A stretch of 64,000 nucleotides of DNA. Source: Nostoc sp. NMS8 (lineage in GTDB: Bacteria > Cyanobacteriota > Cyanobacteriia > Cyanobacteriales > Nostocaceae). Below the pieces are notes generated by a model. The model was not told the DNA's origin. It was given only the letters and a program-made list of their open reading frames with translations, and did no database searches. Each line of letters begins with the position of its first letter. Positions within the stretch are counted from its first letter, which is position 1. This document shows, in pieces, positions 35,528 through 44,262 of the stretch. The stretch spans positions 140,977-204,976 of the forward strand of contig NZ_JABXKK010000040.1 in NCBI RefSeq assembly GCF_017115045.1, read 5' to 3'. The translations under genes were made by a program, and so were the position numbers.

Positions 35528-37117
35528 TTAAGTCATATTTAAGACTTTTCGTAAAAGTATTTGATCTTCTAATTTGGCTTTTAAACGACCATTTTCAATA
35601 TCTCGAATCCAGCTTTGGCTTTTACCTGTGAGTTTTGCCAATTCTCTTTGGGAGAGATTCAAATTTTTTCGCGCCTGCAAAATCTGTTCGCCTAGTAAAT
35701 CGTTTGTAGCTTTGGGTTTCCTTTTGGCTTTGGCAGCTCTTGTTTTCTTTTTTTCCGATTCTGAAATTTGCTGTTCCCATTCTGGTGGGAGTTCAAAAGC
35801 TAAAATCCGCGCATTCATTAGCAGATTCCATTTCCCACGGGGGCCTGTGTCTGTGAGGCGAGTTTCAGCACCACCGTCATTAGTCCAAAATTCTAATGCT
35901 TCATCTGGATCTTCGGGAAGATCAACTAATTTTGCCCACAAAGGTTGAATTTCTGGTGGGTAGGTAACTGGATCGAAAAGTGGTTTCATTCCATAGTGAT
36001 TGAGAATTTCTAAATCGCTTTCAAAGGTTCGCAGCAGACGTTTACGTTCTTCCCGTTGTCTGGATGCAAGGGCGACTTTATCTTCGCCGTAAGCAATACG
36101 CAGTAAGGTAGGAATGGTGATGCGTTGTTCCTTGCCCATTTTGGTTTTAAATAGCAACCACAACATTAGTCGGACTGCGCCTTCGTGTTGCTGCCAAATA
36201 CTCATGACTGTGGTTAGCAGTGTTTTGGGGAGACTGCCGTATTGATAGAATGCGGTTCGCTCTTTACACGCTTGTTTGTTTAAGAAATATTGTGCCCAAA
36301 TACCTGCTTTTACTTTAAAAGTTAGCCCAATCAGATATTTGCATCCGAGATTGTCTTCTTGAAAGTGGTGCTGAATATCTACTAAGTGCCATAAGCGGCT
36401 GTTTGTAACAGAGAATCCGTTAATTCGACCTTGTTGGGGCCAGTCAATAGAGATAATCAGAGAGCAAGCTTGCTGAACAATATTTTTCATTAAAGCTAGC
36501 TTGGCAGCTTTGCTCAAATCCTTGCGTTTCTCCATCCCCAAATATTTCTCGAGTTGTCGCTCATCGATCGCAAATTCTTGCTCCCAAGGTTGCTCTAAGG
36601 CTGTAGCATAAGCTGCAAAAATCAAATGTATGCAGGCGGCTCTGATGTCAAGCTCCTCAATTGCTGCTATATCTGTGGCCTTGTCGTTAACTTTTAATGG
36701 ATCTTGGATGTGAAAAGCGATCGCACCTCGTCCTTGATTGACTTGTCGGCTGTAACTGATGTAGCCTTCTTCGTCGGTTTCCCAATGTAGTGATGTGCGC
36801 TGCGCTAGTACATTACAAGCTTCCCAAATTGCGATCGCGGAAGCAAATGGGTTATTCTTACCGTTAGAAAACAAGTCTAAGCTGCTAGCATCTCTCGGTT
36901 CAACTTTGCATCTCCCCTTTTTCGCCTGCCAAGGAATGGGAGAATTAGTTGGGCAAGCTATTACACATTGCGGTTTTGAATAATAACCCTCACAATTATT
37001 ACAAAGACCAAGATCAACCCAGTATTCATTGTTCTCTATTTTGATTGCACCCGTAGGACATTGGGGGCGGCAGTTGTCACATCCAACGCAACTGTTGTTA
37101 GGAATTGTATAAGGCAT
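35528..37117 (-). CDS. cnfR: CnfR/PatB nif regulator, ferredoxin-HTH protein
   Basis: From the ATG at 37117 the protein has 529 residues, the length I recall for Anabaena PatB. The N-terminus holds two 4Fe-4S motifs: Cys10, 13, 16, 20 and Cys39, 42, 51, 55, the second with an unusual wide spacing. The C-terminus (about 473-525) is a Cro-type helix-turn-helix (ILQARKNLNLSQRELAKLTG). CnfR/PatB activates nif genes under low oxygen, the clusters probably serving as the oxygen sensor, and patB mutants have heterocyst pattern and growth defects. The frame extends to an ATG at 37189. It is divergent from fdxB, as in other nif loci. Confidence 0.93.
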   Translation of the reverse strand: MPYTIPNNSCVGCDNCRPQCPTGAIKIENNEYWVDLGLCNNCEGYYSKPQCVIACPTNSPIPWQAKKGRCKVEPRDASSLDLFSNGKNNPFASAIAIWEACNVLAQRTSLHWETDEEGYISYSRQVNQGRGAIAFHIQDPLKVNDKATDIAAIEELDIRAACIHLIFAAYATALEQPWEQEFAIDERQLEKYLGMEKRKDLSKAAKLALMKNIVQQACSLIISIDWPQQGRINGFSVTNSRLWHLVDIQHHFQEDNLGCKYLIGLTFKVKAGIWAQYFLNKQACKERTAFYQYGSLPKTLLTTVMSIWQQHEGAVRLMLWLLFKTKMGKEQRITIPTLLRIAYGEDKVALASRQREERKRLLRTFESDLEILNHYGMKPLFDPVTYPPEIQPLWAKLVDLPEDPDEALEFWTNDGGAETRLTDTGPRGKWNLLMNARILAFELPPEWEQQISESEKKKTRAAKAKRKPKATNDLLGEQILQARKNLNLSQRELAKLTGKSQSWIRDIENGRLKAKLEDQILLRKVLNMT

Positions 37118-38189
37118 TTGGCTCTTTTCCCACTCTAATCGTTGAGATGTCTGTATCAGGTCTCCCCTGGATGAGTCCTGTTTATTCATGACTCGCTACC
37201 ACATTATCTTTCTGGCGAGAATAATCTTTTCTCACCACATTCACTTCCCACATCCATATTTGGCTTTGTATCCAATTGGAAGCTATTTAAGGCTTTAAAA
37301 GCAGACCTAATAAAACTTCTTATTAACTATACATTTCATGAAAAAAATGATTAATTTGTTCGTGTCAAGCTTAGAAAAAAATCTTAACATTTATTTAACT
37401 ACGTATTTAATGAACAATTTAGATTTGACCATAAAACCTTACCCAAAGTCTTTTTAGGAGAAAAATAAGCCTCTTACAATTGGAATTCATCTAATTTGTT
37501 AATAATTTTAATATTTAAGGCATGACAATATTCTGCCATAAAGTTTACAGTTCCTTCATAAATTAATTCTGTTTATTTTAGTCAAGTAATAATATTCTTT
37601 TTGTCACCATTTATCTAAATATTTAAATCAAAGTAACTTAAAAATTGTTGCTTTCTAAACTACATATTGCAGATATCAAAATGTAATAAATAAACATATA
37701 GCCTAGTATATATGTATACTGTTTATATAAATTTATTTCCCTAAATCTAAAAATATTTGCAAAAGAATATCATTACTCTTAGAGATATAGTTGCATTTGC
37801 TGGAAATAATAGTTAAATCGGCAGTTCTAAACCACATATAGATGAACCTTTAGTCACCCGTAGAGGTTTCAAATCCTCAACTTTTATTTATGCTCTGTAT
37901 GGAAATAGCTGATTGTGGGCTGCTACCTCCAGTCAGATATTGAGTCAGAGACTCGATGAAGGCATTCCTATGCAGAGCATTGGAACGAGGAATAAGAATG
38001 ATTTATAATAATTATTGGCAATAATTTTCATCTATAAATTTAAATAAAAAACAATTTAGGATTGTGTTCAAAGTCATCGAAATTTGATGAGATAAAAGTA
38101 ATTTTTGAATACAAAATAATAAAAGATTAGGATAGTATGATGATTAATGCACAAACAGATTGACAGGCAAAATTACTGAGGATTTATTC
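37118..38189. promoter_or_regulatory. 1.07-kb divergent region between cnfR and fdxB
   Basis: This AT-rich region carries the promoters of both divergent genes. I could not identify NtcA-type GTA-N8-TAC or CnfR sites with confidence. The stretch 37890-37996 folds into a candidate structured RNA (listed separately). The rest shows no gene. Confidence 0.5.
37890..37996 (+). ncRNA. Candidate structured RNA leader upstream of fdxB
   Basis: ATGCTCTGTATGGAA (37890-37904) pairs with TTCCTATGCAGAGCAT (37965-37980) through 15 pairs with one G-U and one bulge. Inside, ATTGAGTC (37939-37946) and GACTCGAT (37950-37957) form an 8-bp hairpin on an AGA loop, and a GC-rich arm precedes it. The closing stem is followed by TGGAACGAGGAATAAGA and an ATG at 37998. 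The GC content is clearly above the flanks. The shape is that of a multi-branch leader or small RNA, but I match it to no known family. The orientation is assumed from fdxB. Confidence 0.4.
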
Positions 38190-38483
38190 ATGGCACAACT
38201 AACAGGTTTGACATTTGGCGGTAAGGCTTGGACACCAAAATTTGCTCAGGAAATTGACAAAGATAAATGTATCGGCTGTGGCAGATGCGTTAAAGTATGC
38301 GGCTACAATGTGCTTGGATTGAAAGCGCTCAATGAAGAAGGCGAATTTGTGGAAGATGAAGATGATGAAGAAGTTGAACGGAAAGTAATGGCAGTTACTT
38401 CTCCAGAAAACTGTATTGGTTGTGAAGCTTGTTCACGGATTTGCCCCAAGAATTGCTACACGCATAGTACATTAAACAACTAA
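38190..38483 (+). CDS. fdxB: Ferredoxin III, nif-specific 2[4Fe-4S] type
   Basis: From the ATG at 38190 (GAGG 12 bases upstream) the protein has 97 residues. It carries two motifs, [14 protein letters not shown] near residue 27 and [14 protein letters not shown] near 75, joined by an acidic stretch (EDEDDEEVE). This is the FdxB/ferredoxin III family found with nif genes. It is expected to carry electrons in heterocysts. The frame runs back to TTG 38160 but the family starts at this ATG. It is divergent from cnfR. Confidence 0.94.
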   Translation: MAQLTGLTFGGKAWTPKFAQEIDKDKCIGCGRCVKVCGYNVLGLKALNEEGEFVEDEDDEEVERKVMAVTSPENCIGCEACSRICPKNCYTHSTLNN

Positions 38484-39013
38484 GGTTTTTGAAGTTAGTC
38501 AAAATTGTTGTTCATTCAAGGAGGCACTGTTTCGATAAAGCGCAAATGCGCTAGGCAAGGTAACTTGAGGGGAATATTAAATATTTACTGGAATCAATCA
38601 AAAGTTTACAGTAAACAAATCCGTAAATCGTAAATTGTTCGCTATTAACAAATTTAAACTTGCTGCTAATATAGCCTAATCAACATTAGGACTAACAGTG
38701 CCCCTTGGAACAACTAGCTTTTCTGAAAGCAGGGGGCTAACTTTGTAGTATGTGTTGAAATATAATTTGTAATTTTGTGGGGGAAGGATATGGAAAAAAT
38801 CTGGAAGTTTCCCCCTTTTTTAATGGCTGCACGTTAGAAATTTAATAAGTGAAAAGGAAATGGTAAATGGGGAAAGAACAAGGGAATAGGGTACAGGTTA
38901 CAGGGAATAGATAAATTCCTATTACCTGTAACCTGTAACCTGTAACCTCTCCCCTAAAACCTAAACTCAGAAAACAACACCTCTAAAGACGGTTTACAAA
39001 GCAGGTAGCAGGT
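38484..39013. promoter_or_regulatory. 530-bp region upstream of coxB
   Basis: It holds the leader and promoter of the cox operon. No gene is seen. At 38890-38950 an inverted, tandem repeat occurs: GGTTACAGGGAATAG is followed by CTATTACCTGTAACC and two further CTGTAACC copies. The hairpin could act as a terminator for fdxB or as an attenuator before coxB. Confidence 0.5.
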
Positions 39014-40003
39014 ATGCAACAAGTTCCTGTTTCACTATGGACTCTGGTTGCTGGGATAGTAGTTACAGCAATCAGTATTTGGATCGGACAAAACCACACT
39101 CTCATGCCGGTGCAGGCATCGTTACAAGCGCCTTTGGTAGACGGTTTTTTTAACGTCATGTTTACCATTGCGATCGCACTCTTCTTGGTGGTAGAAGGAA
39201 CAATTGTAGTTTTTTTGATTCAGTTTCGTCGCCGTCGGGGTGACGATACCGATGGTGTGCCAATAGAAGGTAATTTGCCCTTAGAAGTCTTTTGGACAGC
39301 AATTCCAACAGTGATTGTCCTCCTCTTGGGCATCTACAGTGTAGATGTTTTTAACCGAATGGGAGGCTTTGATCCTGCGGGTCATCCTCATTCAGCAGCT
39401 CATGTTGCTCAGATGCCGGGGAGTGCGATAGCTGCTACATTAAGCGATACCTCTGAAGCAACAACTGCCCCAGCAATAGCCCCAACAATTGGCATTGGCG
39501 CGTCTCCTCAAACCCTAAACAAACCAGCCGATTTAGTTGTTGATGTCAAAGGGATACAGTACGCCTGGATATTTAATTACCCCGATAGTGGCATTACCTC
39601 TGGGGAATTGCACATACCCGTCGGTGCTGATGTGCAACTCAACCTTTCAGCACAGGATGTAATTCATTCATTCTGGGTGCCAAACTTTCGGCTGAAGCAA
39701 GATGCACTTCCCGGTATCCCGACTGAACTACGATTTGTCGCCACCAAACCAGGTACATATCCCGTAGTTTGTGCTGAATTGTGCGGTGGTTATCACGGTT
39801 CAATGCGGACACAGGTAATTGTCCACACACCAGAAGAATATAAAAGCTGGCGGACAGAAAACCAGATCGCTCAACAGCAGAACCTCAATCAAGTCGTTGC
39901 AATTAATCCAGCCGACTTATCAACATCAGAGTTTCTCGCGCCCCACACCCATGATATGGGAATTAGTGCAGCAACTTTAGAGTCATTGGTCATTAGTCAT
40001 TAG
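39014..40003 (+). CDS. coxB: Cytochrome c oxidase subunit II
   Basis: The 329-residue protein has two N-terminal membrane helices (about 8-24 and 45-70), then a lumenal or periplasmic cupredoxin domain. The CuA site is complete: VIHSFWVPNF supplies one His, and ELCGGYHGSM gives the Cys-x3-Cys-x3-His-x2-Met set near residues 256-267. The insert of Ala/Thr/Pro between helix 2 and the core is variable in the family. It heads coxB-coxA-coxC. Its place beside fdxB and cnfR points to the heterocyst-specific cox2 set. The last residues (SLVISH) come from a heptamer repeat that reaches into the gene. Confidence 0.95.
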   Translation: MQQVPVSLWTLVAGIVVTAISIWIGQNHTLMPVQASLQAPLVDGFFNVMFTIAIALFLVVEGTIVVFLIQFRRRRGDDTDGVPIEGNLPLEVFWTAIPTVIVLLLGIYSVDVFNRMGGFDPAGHPHSAAHVAQMPGSAIAATLSDTSEATTAPAIAPTIGIGASPQTLNKPADLVVDVKGIQYAWIFNYPDSGITSGELHIPVGADVQLNLSAQDVIHSFWVPNFRLKQDALPGIPTELRFVATKPGTYPVVCAELCGGYHGSMRTQVIVHTPEEYKSWRTENQIAQQQNLNQVVAINPADLSTSEFLAPHTHDMGISAATLESLVISH

Positions 40004-40129
40004 TCATTGGTCATTAGTCATTAGTCATTGGTCATTAGTTATTCGTAACGGACAAATGACAACGGACAAATGACAAAGGACAAAAGACAAAGGACAAAAG
40101 ACAAATGACAAATGACAAAGGACAAAAAT
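39982..40129. repeat. Heptamer tandem repeats between coxB and coxA
   Basis: About ten copies of CATTAGT/CATTGGT followed by complementary ACAAATG/ACAAAGG runs fill the whole gap. They include the coxB stop codon and almost reach the coxA start. The two halves can pair as a long imperfect hairpin. Confidence 0.8.
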
Positions 40130-41818
40130 ATGACACAGGTAGAATTTCCACGGAATACTCCACCAGAGGAAAATAAACCGGAAATGGTGGCTAGCCACAC
40201 CTCCCATCCGAAGGCGTGGAAATGGCAAGATTATTTTACATTTAATGTTGACCACAAGGTTATTGGTATTCAATACCTGGTGACAGCGTTTGTGTTCTAT
40301 CTTATTGGTGGACTGATGGCTGTTGCTCTTCGTGTCGAATTAGCAACACCAGATGCAGACTTACTCGACCCCAATCTGTATAACGCTTTTATGACCAATC
40401 ACGGGACGATTATGATCTTCCTGTGGATTGTCCCTAGCGCTATTGGGGGATTTGGTAACTTTTTGGTGCCGTTGATGGTTGGTGCTAGGGATATGGCTTT
40501 CCCGAAGCTAAATGCGATCGCCTTTTGGTTAAATCCCCCAGCCGGTGCGCTCATTTTAGGTAGTTTCTTTTTTGGCGGTTCCCAATCTGGTTGGACAGCT
40601 TACCCACCATTGAGTTTGGTGACAGCCCCAATCGCTCAAACTATGTGGATATTAGCGATCGTCTTGGTGGGAACTTCTTCAATTTTGGGTTCACTGAACT
40701 TTGTGATCACCATTTTGATGATGAAGGTTCCCAGCATGAAATGGGATCAAGTACCCTTATTTTGCTGGGCAATCTTGGCAACCTCCTTGCTAGCACTTTT
40801 CTCCACACCTGTATTAGCAGCTGGTTTAGTTCTGCTGTTGTTTGACCTCAACTTTGGCACCTCCTTCTTTAAACCAGATGCAGGCGGTAACGTTGTAATT
40901 TATCAACACTTATTCTGGTTTTATTCTCACCCGGCAGTATATTTAATGATTCTGCCCATCTTCGGCATTATGTCCGAGGTAATTCCAGTCCACGCCCGTA
41001 AGCCAATCTTTGGTTATAAAGCGATCGCTTATTCTAGTGTAGCCATCTGCGTTGTCGGTTTGTTCGTCTGGGTACACCACATGTTTACCAGCGGCACACC
41101 CGGCTGGATGCGGATGTTCTTCACCATCTCCACCCTCATAGTTGCAGTTCCTACTGGCGTGAAGATTTTTGCCTGGGTTGCTACCCTTTGGGGTGGTAAA
41201 ATCCGCTTCACCACGGCGATGCTTTTCGCCATTGGCTTGTTATCCATGTTTGTCATGGGCGGCTTAAGCGGTGTAACGATGGGAACAGCCCCTTTTGATG
41301 TTCACGTCCACGACACATATTATGTAGTAGGACACTTCCACTACGTTCTGTTTGGCGGTTCCGTGTTTGGCATCTACGCCGGCATTTATCACTGGTTCCC
41401 CAAAATGACCGGACGAATGCTGAATGAAACTTGGGGACGCGTTCATTTCGCCCTCACCTTCATCGGCACTAATCTTACTTTCTTACCCATGCACGAATTG
41501 GGTTTGAAAGGAATGCCCCGACGAGTGGCAATGTATGACCCCCAATTTATCGATCTCAATCAGATTTGTACCTTTGGTTCATTTGTTTTGGCGATATCAG
41601 TAATTCCTTTCGCCATCAACATCATCTACAGTTGGCTCAAAGGGCCTTTGGCTGGTGATAATCCTTGGCAAGCTTTGACCTTAGAATGGACAACTAGCTC
41701 ACCACCTGCAATTGAAAACTGGGAAGTATTGCCCGTTGTGACTCATGGCCCTTATGACTACGGTCAGGAGCATAGAACTGAATTACAGTCATCAGCGACG
41801 CCAGAAGCTAGTGCTTAG
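40130..41818 (+). CDS. coxA: Cytochrome c oxidase subunit I
   Basis: The 562-residue protein has twelve expected membrane helices and all heme and copper ligands: NHGTIMIFLW (heme a His), HPAVYLMILP (CuB His and cross-linked Tyr region), VWVHHMF (two CuB His) and VGHFHYVLFGG (heme a3 and heme a His). Helix VI has the H-P-A-V-Y form of A-type oxidases. It reduces oxygen to water at the membrane. The ATG at 40130 follows the repeat region; an in-frame ATG at 40112 lies inside the repeat and is unlikely. Confidence 0.97.
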   Translation: MTQVEFPRNTPPEENKPEMVASHTSHPKAWKWQDYFTFNVDHKVIGIQYLVTAFVFYLIGGLMAVALRVELATPDADLLDPNLYNAFMTNHGTIMIFLWIVPSAIGGFGNFLVPLMVGARDMAFPKLNAIAFWLNPPAGALILGSFFFGGSQSGWTAYPPLSLVTAPIAQTMWILAIVLVGTSSILGSLNFVITILMMKVPSMKWDQVPLFCWAILATSLLALFSTPVLAAGLVLLLFDLNFGTSFFKPDAGGNVVIYQHLFWFYSHPAVYLMILPIFGIMSEVIPVHARKPIFGYKAIAYSSVAICVVGLFVWVHHMFTSGTPGWMRMFFTISTLIVAVPTGVKIFAWVATLWGGKIRFTTAMLFAIGLLSMFVMGGLSGVTMGTAPFDVHVHDTYYVVGHFHYVLFGGSVFGIYAGIYHWFPKMTGRMLNETWGRVHFALTFIGTNLTFLPMHELGLKGMPRRVAMYDPQFIDLNQICTFGSFVLAISVIPFAINIIYSWLKGPLAGDNPWQALTLEWTTSSPPAIENWEVLPVVTHGPYDYGQEHRTELQSSATPEASA

Positions 41819-41853
41819 TACAGCTTTGTTTATGTAAAAACGTAGCGTTTTTA

Positions 41854-42042
41854 ATGCAAGCCAACGCATTCACAATGCAAGTCTATGCATTCACAATGCA
41901 AGCCGACGCATTCACAATGCAAGCTAATGCATTCACAATGCAAGTCAATGCATTCACAATGCAAGCTAATGCATTCACAATGCAAGCTAATGCATTCACA
42001 ATGCAAGTCAATGCATTCACGATGCAAGCCAATGCATTCACA
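41854..42042. repeat. 21-bp minisatellite, nine units, between coxA and coxC
   Basis: Nine uninterrupted 21-bp units with consensus ATGCAAGCYAATGCATTCACA fill 189 bp. Variation is confined almost wholly to bases 8-12. Each unit holds the palindrome TGCATT/AATGCA across the join with the next. As 21 is a multiple of three, several frames stay open on both strands; the resulting ORF (MQANAFT repeats) is probably not a gene. Confidence 0.9.
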
Positions 42043-42205
42043 TTGTCGAGTATTGCCAAATTTAATTCGCTACGAATTAATGAAATGCTGTACTTAGTTA
42101 AAAAATAACTCTTGTGGGCTTGGACATCCGAAAACCCATCCCACAAGAAAATCAAGATTGTGAAGAATTCAATTGCCCGACGCTTCACCTTTAAGGGTAA
42201 ACAAT

Positions 42206-42802
42206 ATGACCATAGCTACGACAAGTGAAGATCACAGTGCAGGACACGAAGAACATCCAGATTTAAGAGTTTGGGGTCTATTAACGTTCCTCGCCTCTGA
42301 ATCTCTGATGTTTGGGGGATTTTTTGCCACCTATTTGTTTTTCCGAGGTACTACAGCAGTTTGGCCTCCAGAAGGAAGTGAAGTAGAATTACTTGTGCCG
42401 ACAATTAACACCATTATTCTGGTGTCTAGTAGCTTCGTGATTCACTTCGGTGATACGGCGATTAAAAAGAATAACGTCAAGGGAATGCAACTGTGGTATG
42501 CAATTACTGCACTCATGGGAGCAATTTTCTTGGGTGGTCAGGTTTATGAGTACTCAACATTAGGATACGGACTGACTACCAACGTCTTCGCCAACTGCTT
42601 TTATATCATGACCGGGTTCCACGGTTTGCACGTTTTTATCGGACTGTTATTGATATTACGTGTATTGTGGCGATCGCGTCTCCCCGGTGAATATTCTGCA
42701 ACCAATCATACTTTCATCGAAATGGCAGAAATTTACTGGCACTTTGTAGACATTATTTGGATTGTTCTCTTCACCTTGGTGTACGTTCTCACTTTGTTTT
42801 AA
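42206..42802 (+). CDS. coxC: Cytochrome c oxidase subunit III
   Basis: The 198-residue protein has five membrane helices and typical subunit III motifs: RVWGLLTFLASESLMFGGFF, the Glu-containing second part, FHGLHVFIGLL and YWHFVDIIWIVLF at the end. The ATG at 42206 has AAGGG upstream; the frame runs back to TTG 42173 without a good site. It completes the coxBAC set, although the minisatellite lengthens the gap to coxA to 387 bp. Confidence 0.95.
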   Translation: MTIATTSEDHSAGHEEHPDLRVWGLLTFLASESLMFGGFFATYLFFRGTTAVWPPEGSEVELLVPTINTIILVSSSFVIHFGDTAIKKNNVKGMQLWYAITALMGAIFLGGQVYEYSTLGYGLTTNVFANCFYIMTGFHGLHVFIGLLLILRVLWRSRLPGEYSATNHTFIEMAEIYWHFVDIIWIVLFTLVYVLTLF

Positions 42803-42909
42803 CAAAAGTTAGGAGTGAGGAGTGAAGAGTTAAGAATTTATAACTTCTAACTCGTAATTCACAACTTCTAACTCCTAACCCCTAACTCCTAACTCTCCAG
42901 GACTTTATT

Positions 42910-43395
42910 ATGCAAGTTAATACAAACCAATTCTCATGGTTCCAGGTTCCAGAAGATATCAAAAATCTCTTAATTTTAGCTGCACAAAACTGGGAAAATA
43001 CATCAGAATCGGAAAAATATATTCAGCAAGCTTTAGCACAGACTGGTGATAATACCGATGTCCTAATAGCAGCATATAGATTTTTCTATTATAAAAATAA
43101 TTATTCTCTTGCACTACAAACAACAAGCAAATTATTAGATAAAATTAAAGAAGTAGAAAAATTCCCTGATGACTGGGAGCAACTTAAGCTTATATTAGTC
43201 AATCGCAAAGAAGACCCACAAATTCGATTGTACTTAAATGCTTATGCTGCTTCTGGATTAGTACTAGCAAAGTTGGGAGCAATCGAGGAAGCAAAAGAAA
43301 TCAGCACCAGAGTCCAACAGATAGACGACAAGAATGATTTTGGTTCTGGAATTCTGCTGGATATTTTGACACGCCCAGCAGAAGAAGACGATTAA
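42910..43395 (+). CDS. TPR-like soluble protein near cox2 genes
   Basis: The 161-residue protein is helical. A region of TPR-like pairs covers about residues 30-90 (YIQQALAQTGDNTDVLIAAY, then a segment with NNYSLALQTTSKLL) and 105-145 (LYLNAYAASGLVLAKLGAIE). No signal peptide is present. It follows coxC on the same strand after a repeat-rich gap and precedes nitrogen-fixation-linked genes. A role in assembly or regulation there is only inferred. Confidence 0.65.
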   Translation: MQVNTNQFSWFQVPEDIKNLLILAAQNWENTSESEKYIQQALAQTGDNTDVLIAAYRFFYYKNNYSLALQTTSKLLDKIKEVEKFPDDWEQLKLILVNRKEDPQIRLYLNAYAASGLVLAKLGAIEEAKEISTRVQQIDDKNDFGSGILLDILTRPAEEDD

Positions 43396-43427
43396 TTAGT
43401 CAGCAATGAAAAGTCAAGGTGAAAATC

Positions 43428-43589
43428 ATGAACAATTGGTTATCTACTAAATCATATTCTCTATTAGGAGCGGCTACTGATAGTAACTCTATCTTTCCTC
43501 CTATCAACATACCTACAAAATTCCCTGTAGGTAATATCCCTAACGTCTCACCGATCATTGTGATCCAATCTTATCCATTATCAATTTAA
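43428..43589 (+). CDS. 53-residue small protein
   Basis: An ATG at 43428 with AAGGTG about 9 bases upstream opens a 53-codon frame ending at TAA 43587-43589, 5 bp before the cupin gene. The sequence begins MNNWLSTKSYSLLGAATDSN and is rich in Ile, Pro, Ser and Asn, with PPINIPTKFPVGNIPNVSP in the middle. The ribosome site and tight fit between two genes on the same strand support a real gene. No family is recognised. Confidence 0.55.
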   Translation: MNNWLSTKSYSLLGAATDSNSIFPPINIPTKFPVGNIPNVSPIIVIQSYPLSI

Positions 43590-43594
43590 AAGTT

Positions 43595-44206
43595 ATGAAA
43601 GGTAGGGATTGGCTGCTAACAGGGGACGGTCAGTATCAAGCCTGTAAATCTGTAAGAGCATGGAATTTATTGAGAGAAAATTACCGCTTTTATCGGTTTT
43701 TAACTGAGGTGGAAGATGTTCTCAATAGCAGTGACAATGAAACCAATTGTCTGCCAGAAATTCGGATGCTCGTAAGGCGCTTGATAGTAAATTCCTACTG
43801 GGTGGGAAGTCAACATTTAGAGCCTTCGCCTAAAACGGGAACCTCTGTTTTACTCCTATATGATGAATTGGGTTTTCCGTTGACGGTGCAAACAGTAACA
43901 TTTGCACCAGGAACCCGTTCAAACATTCATAATCACGGGACGTGGGGAATTGTGGCGGTGCTAAAAGGCCAAGAAAAAAATACTTTTTGGCGACGCACCA
44001 ATAGCCCAGAATTTCAGGACAAAATTGAAGCAACGGGAGAAGTAACTCTGTTCCCAGGAGACATTATTAGCTTTACTCCCGATGCAATTCACAGTGTAGA
44101 AGCAGTGGGTGAGGAACCAACTGTGACTTTTAATATTTATGGCGAAACCGATCCGAATGAAAGGTTTGAGTTTGACTTAGTTAGCCATAAAGCTAGGAAT
44201 TTTTAA
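43595..44206 (+). CDS. Cupin protein of cysteine-dioxygenase-like type
   Basis: The 203-residue protein has a cupin barrel with a metal site: SNIHNHGTWGIVAVLKGQEK (His-x-His and Glu at about 108-127) and the second motif LFPGDIISFTPDAIHSVE with another His near 168. This is close to cysteine dioxygenase and related thiol dioxygenases; the substrate is not certain. It lies between the 53-residue gene and the ArsC-like nitrogenase-associated gene, and may support heterocyst sulfur or redox metabolism. Confidence 0.8.
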   Translation: MKGRDWLLTGDGQYQACKSVRAWNLLRENYRFYRFLTEVEDVLNSSDNETNCLPEIRMLVRRLIVNSYWVGSQHLEPSPKTGTSVLLLYDELGFPLTVQTVTFAPGTRSNIHNHGTWGIVAVLKGQEKNTFWRRTNSPEFQDKIEATGEVTLFPGDIISFTPDAIHSVEAVGEEPTVTFNIYGETDPNERFEFDLVSHKARNF

Positions 44207-44262
44207 TTTCATCGGTTCGTAGTTGGCGCTTTAGCGCTAAAAAGTAATTAGGAGATAGTTGC

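Noticed and set aside
37858..37882. A T-loop-like GGTTTCAAATCC stretch, possible tRNA
   Set aside because: The stem is only 4 bp and no D-arm, anticodon arm or acceptor stem could be built around it.
37913..38008. A 31-codon frame over the candidate RNA leader
   Set aside because: It starts at TTG without a ribosome site, and the strong pairing explains the region better as RNA; the coding reading is not excluded.
41854..42108. An 84-residue ORF of MQANAFT repeats
   Set aside because: It is a by-product of the 21-bp minisatellite: frames on both strands are open for the same reason, and there is no ribosome site.
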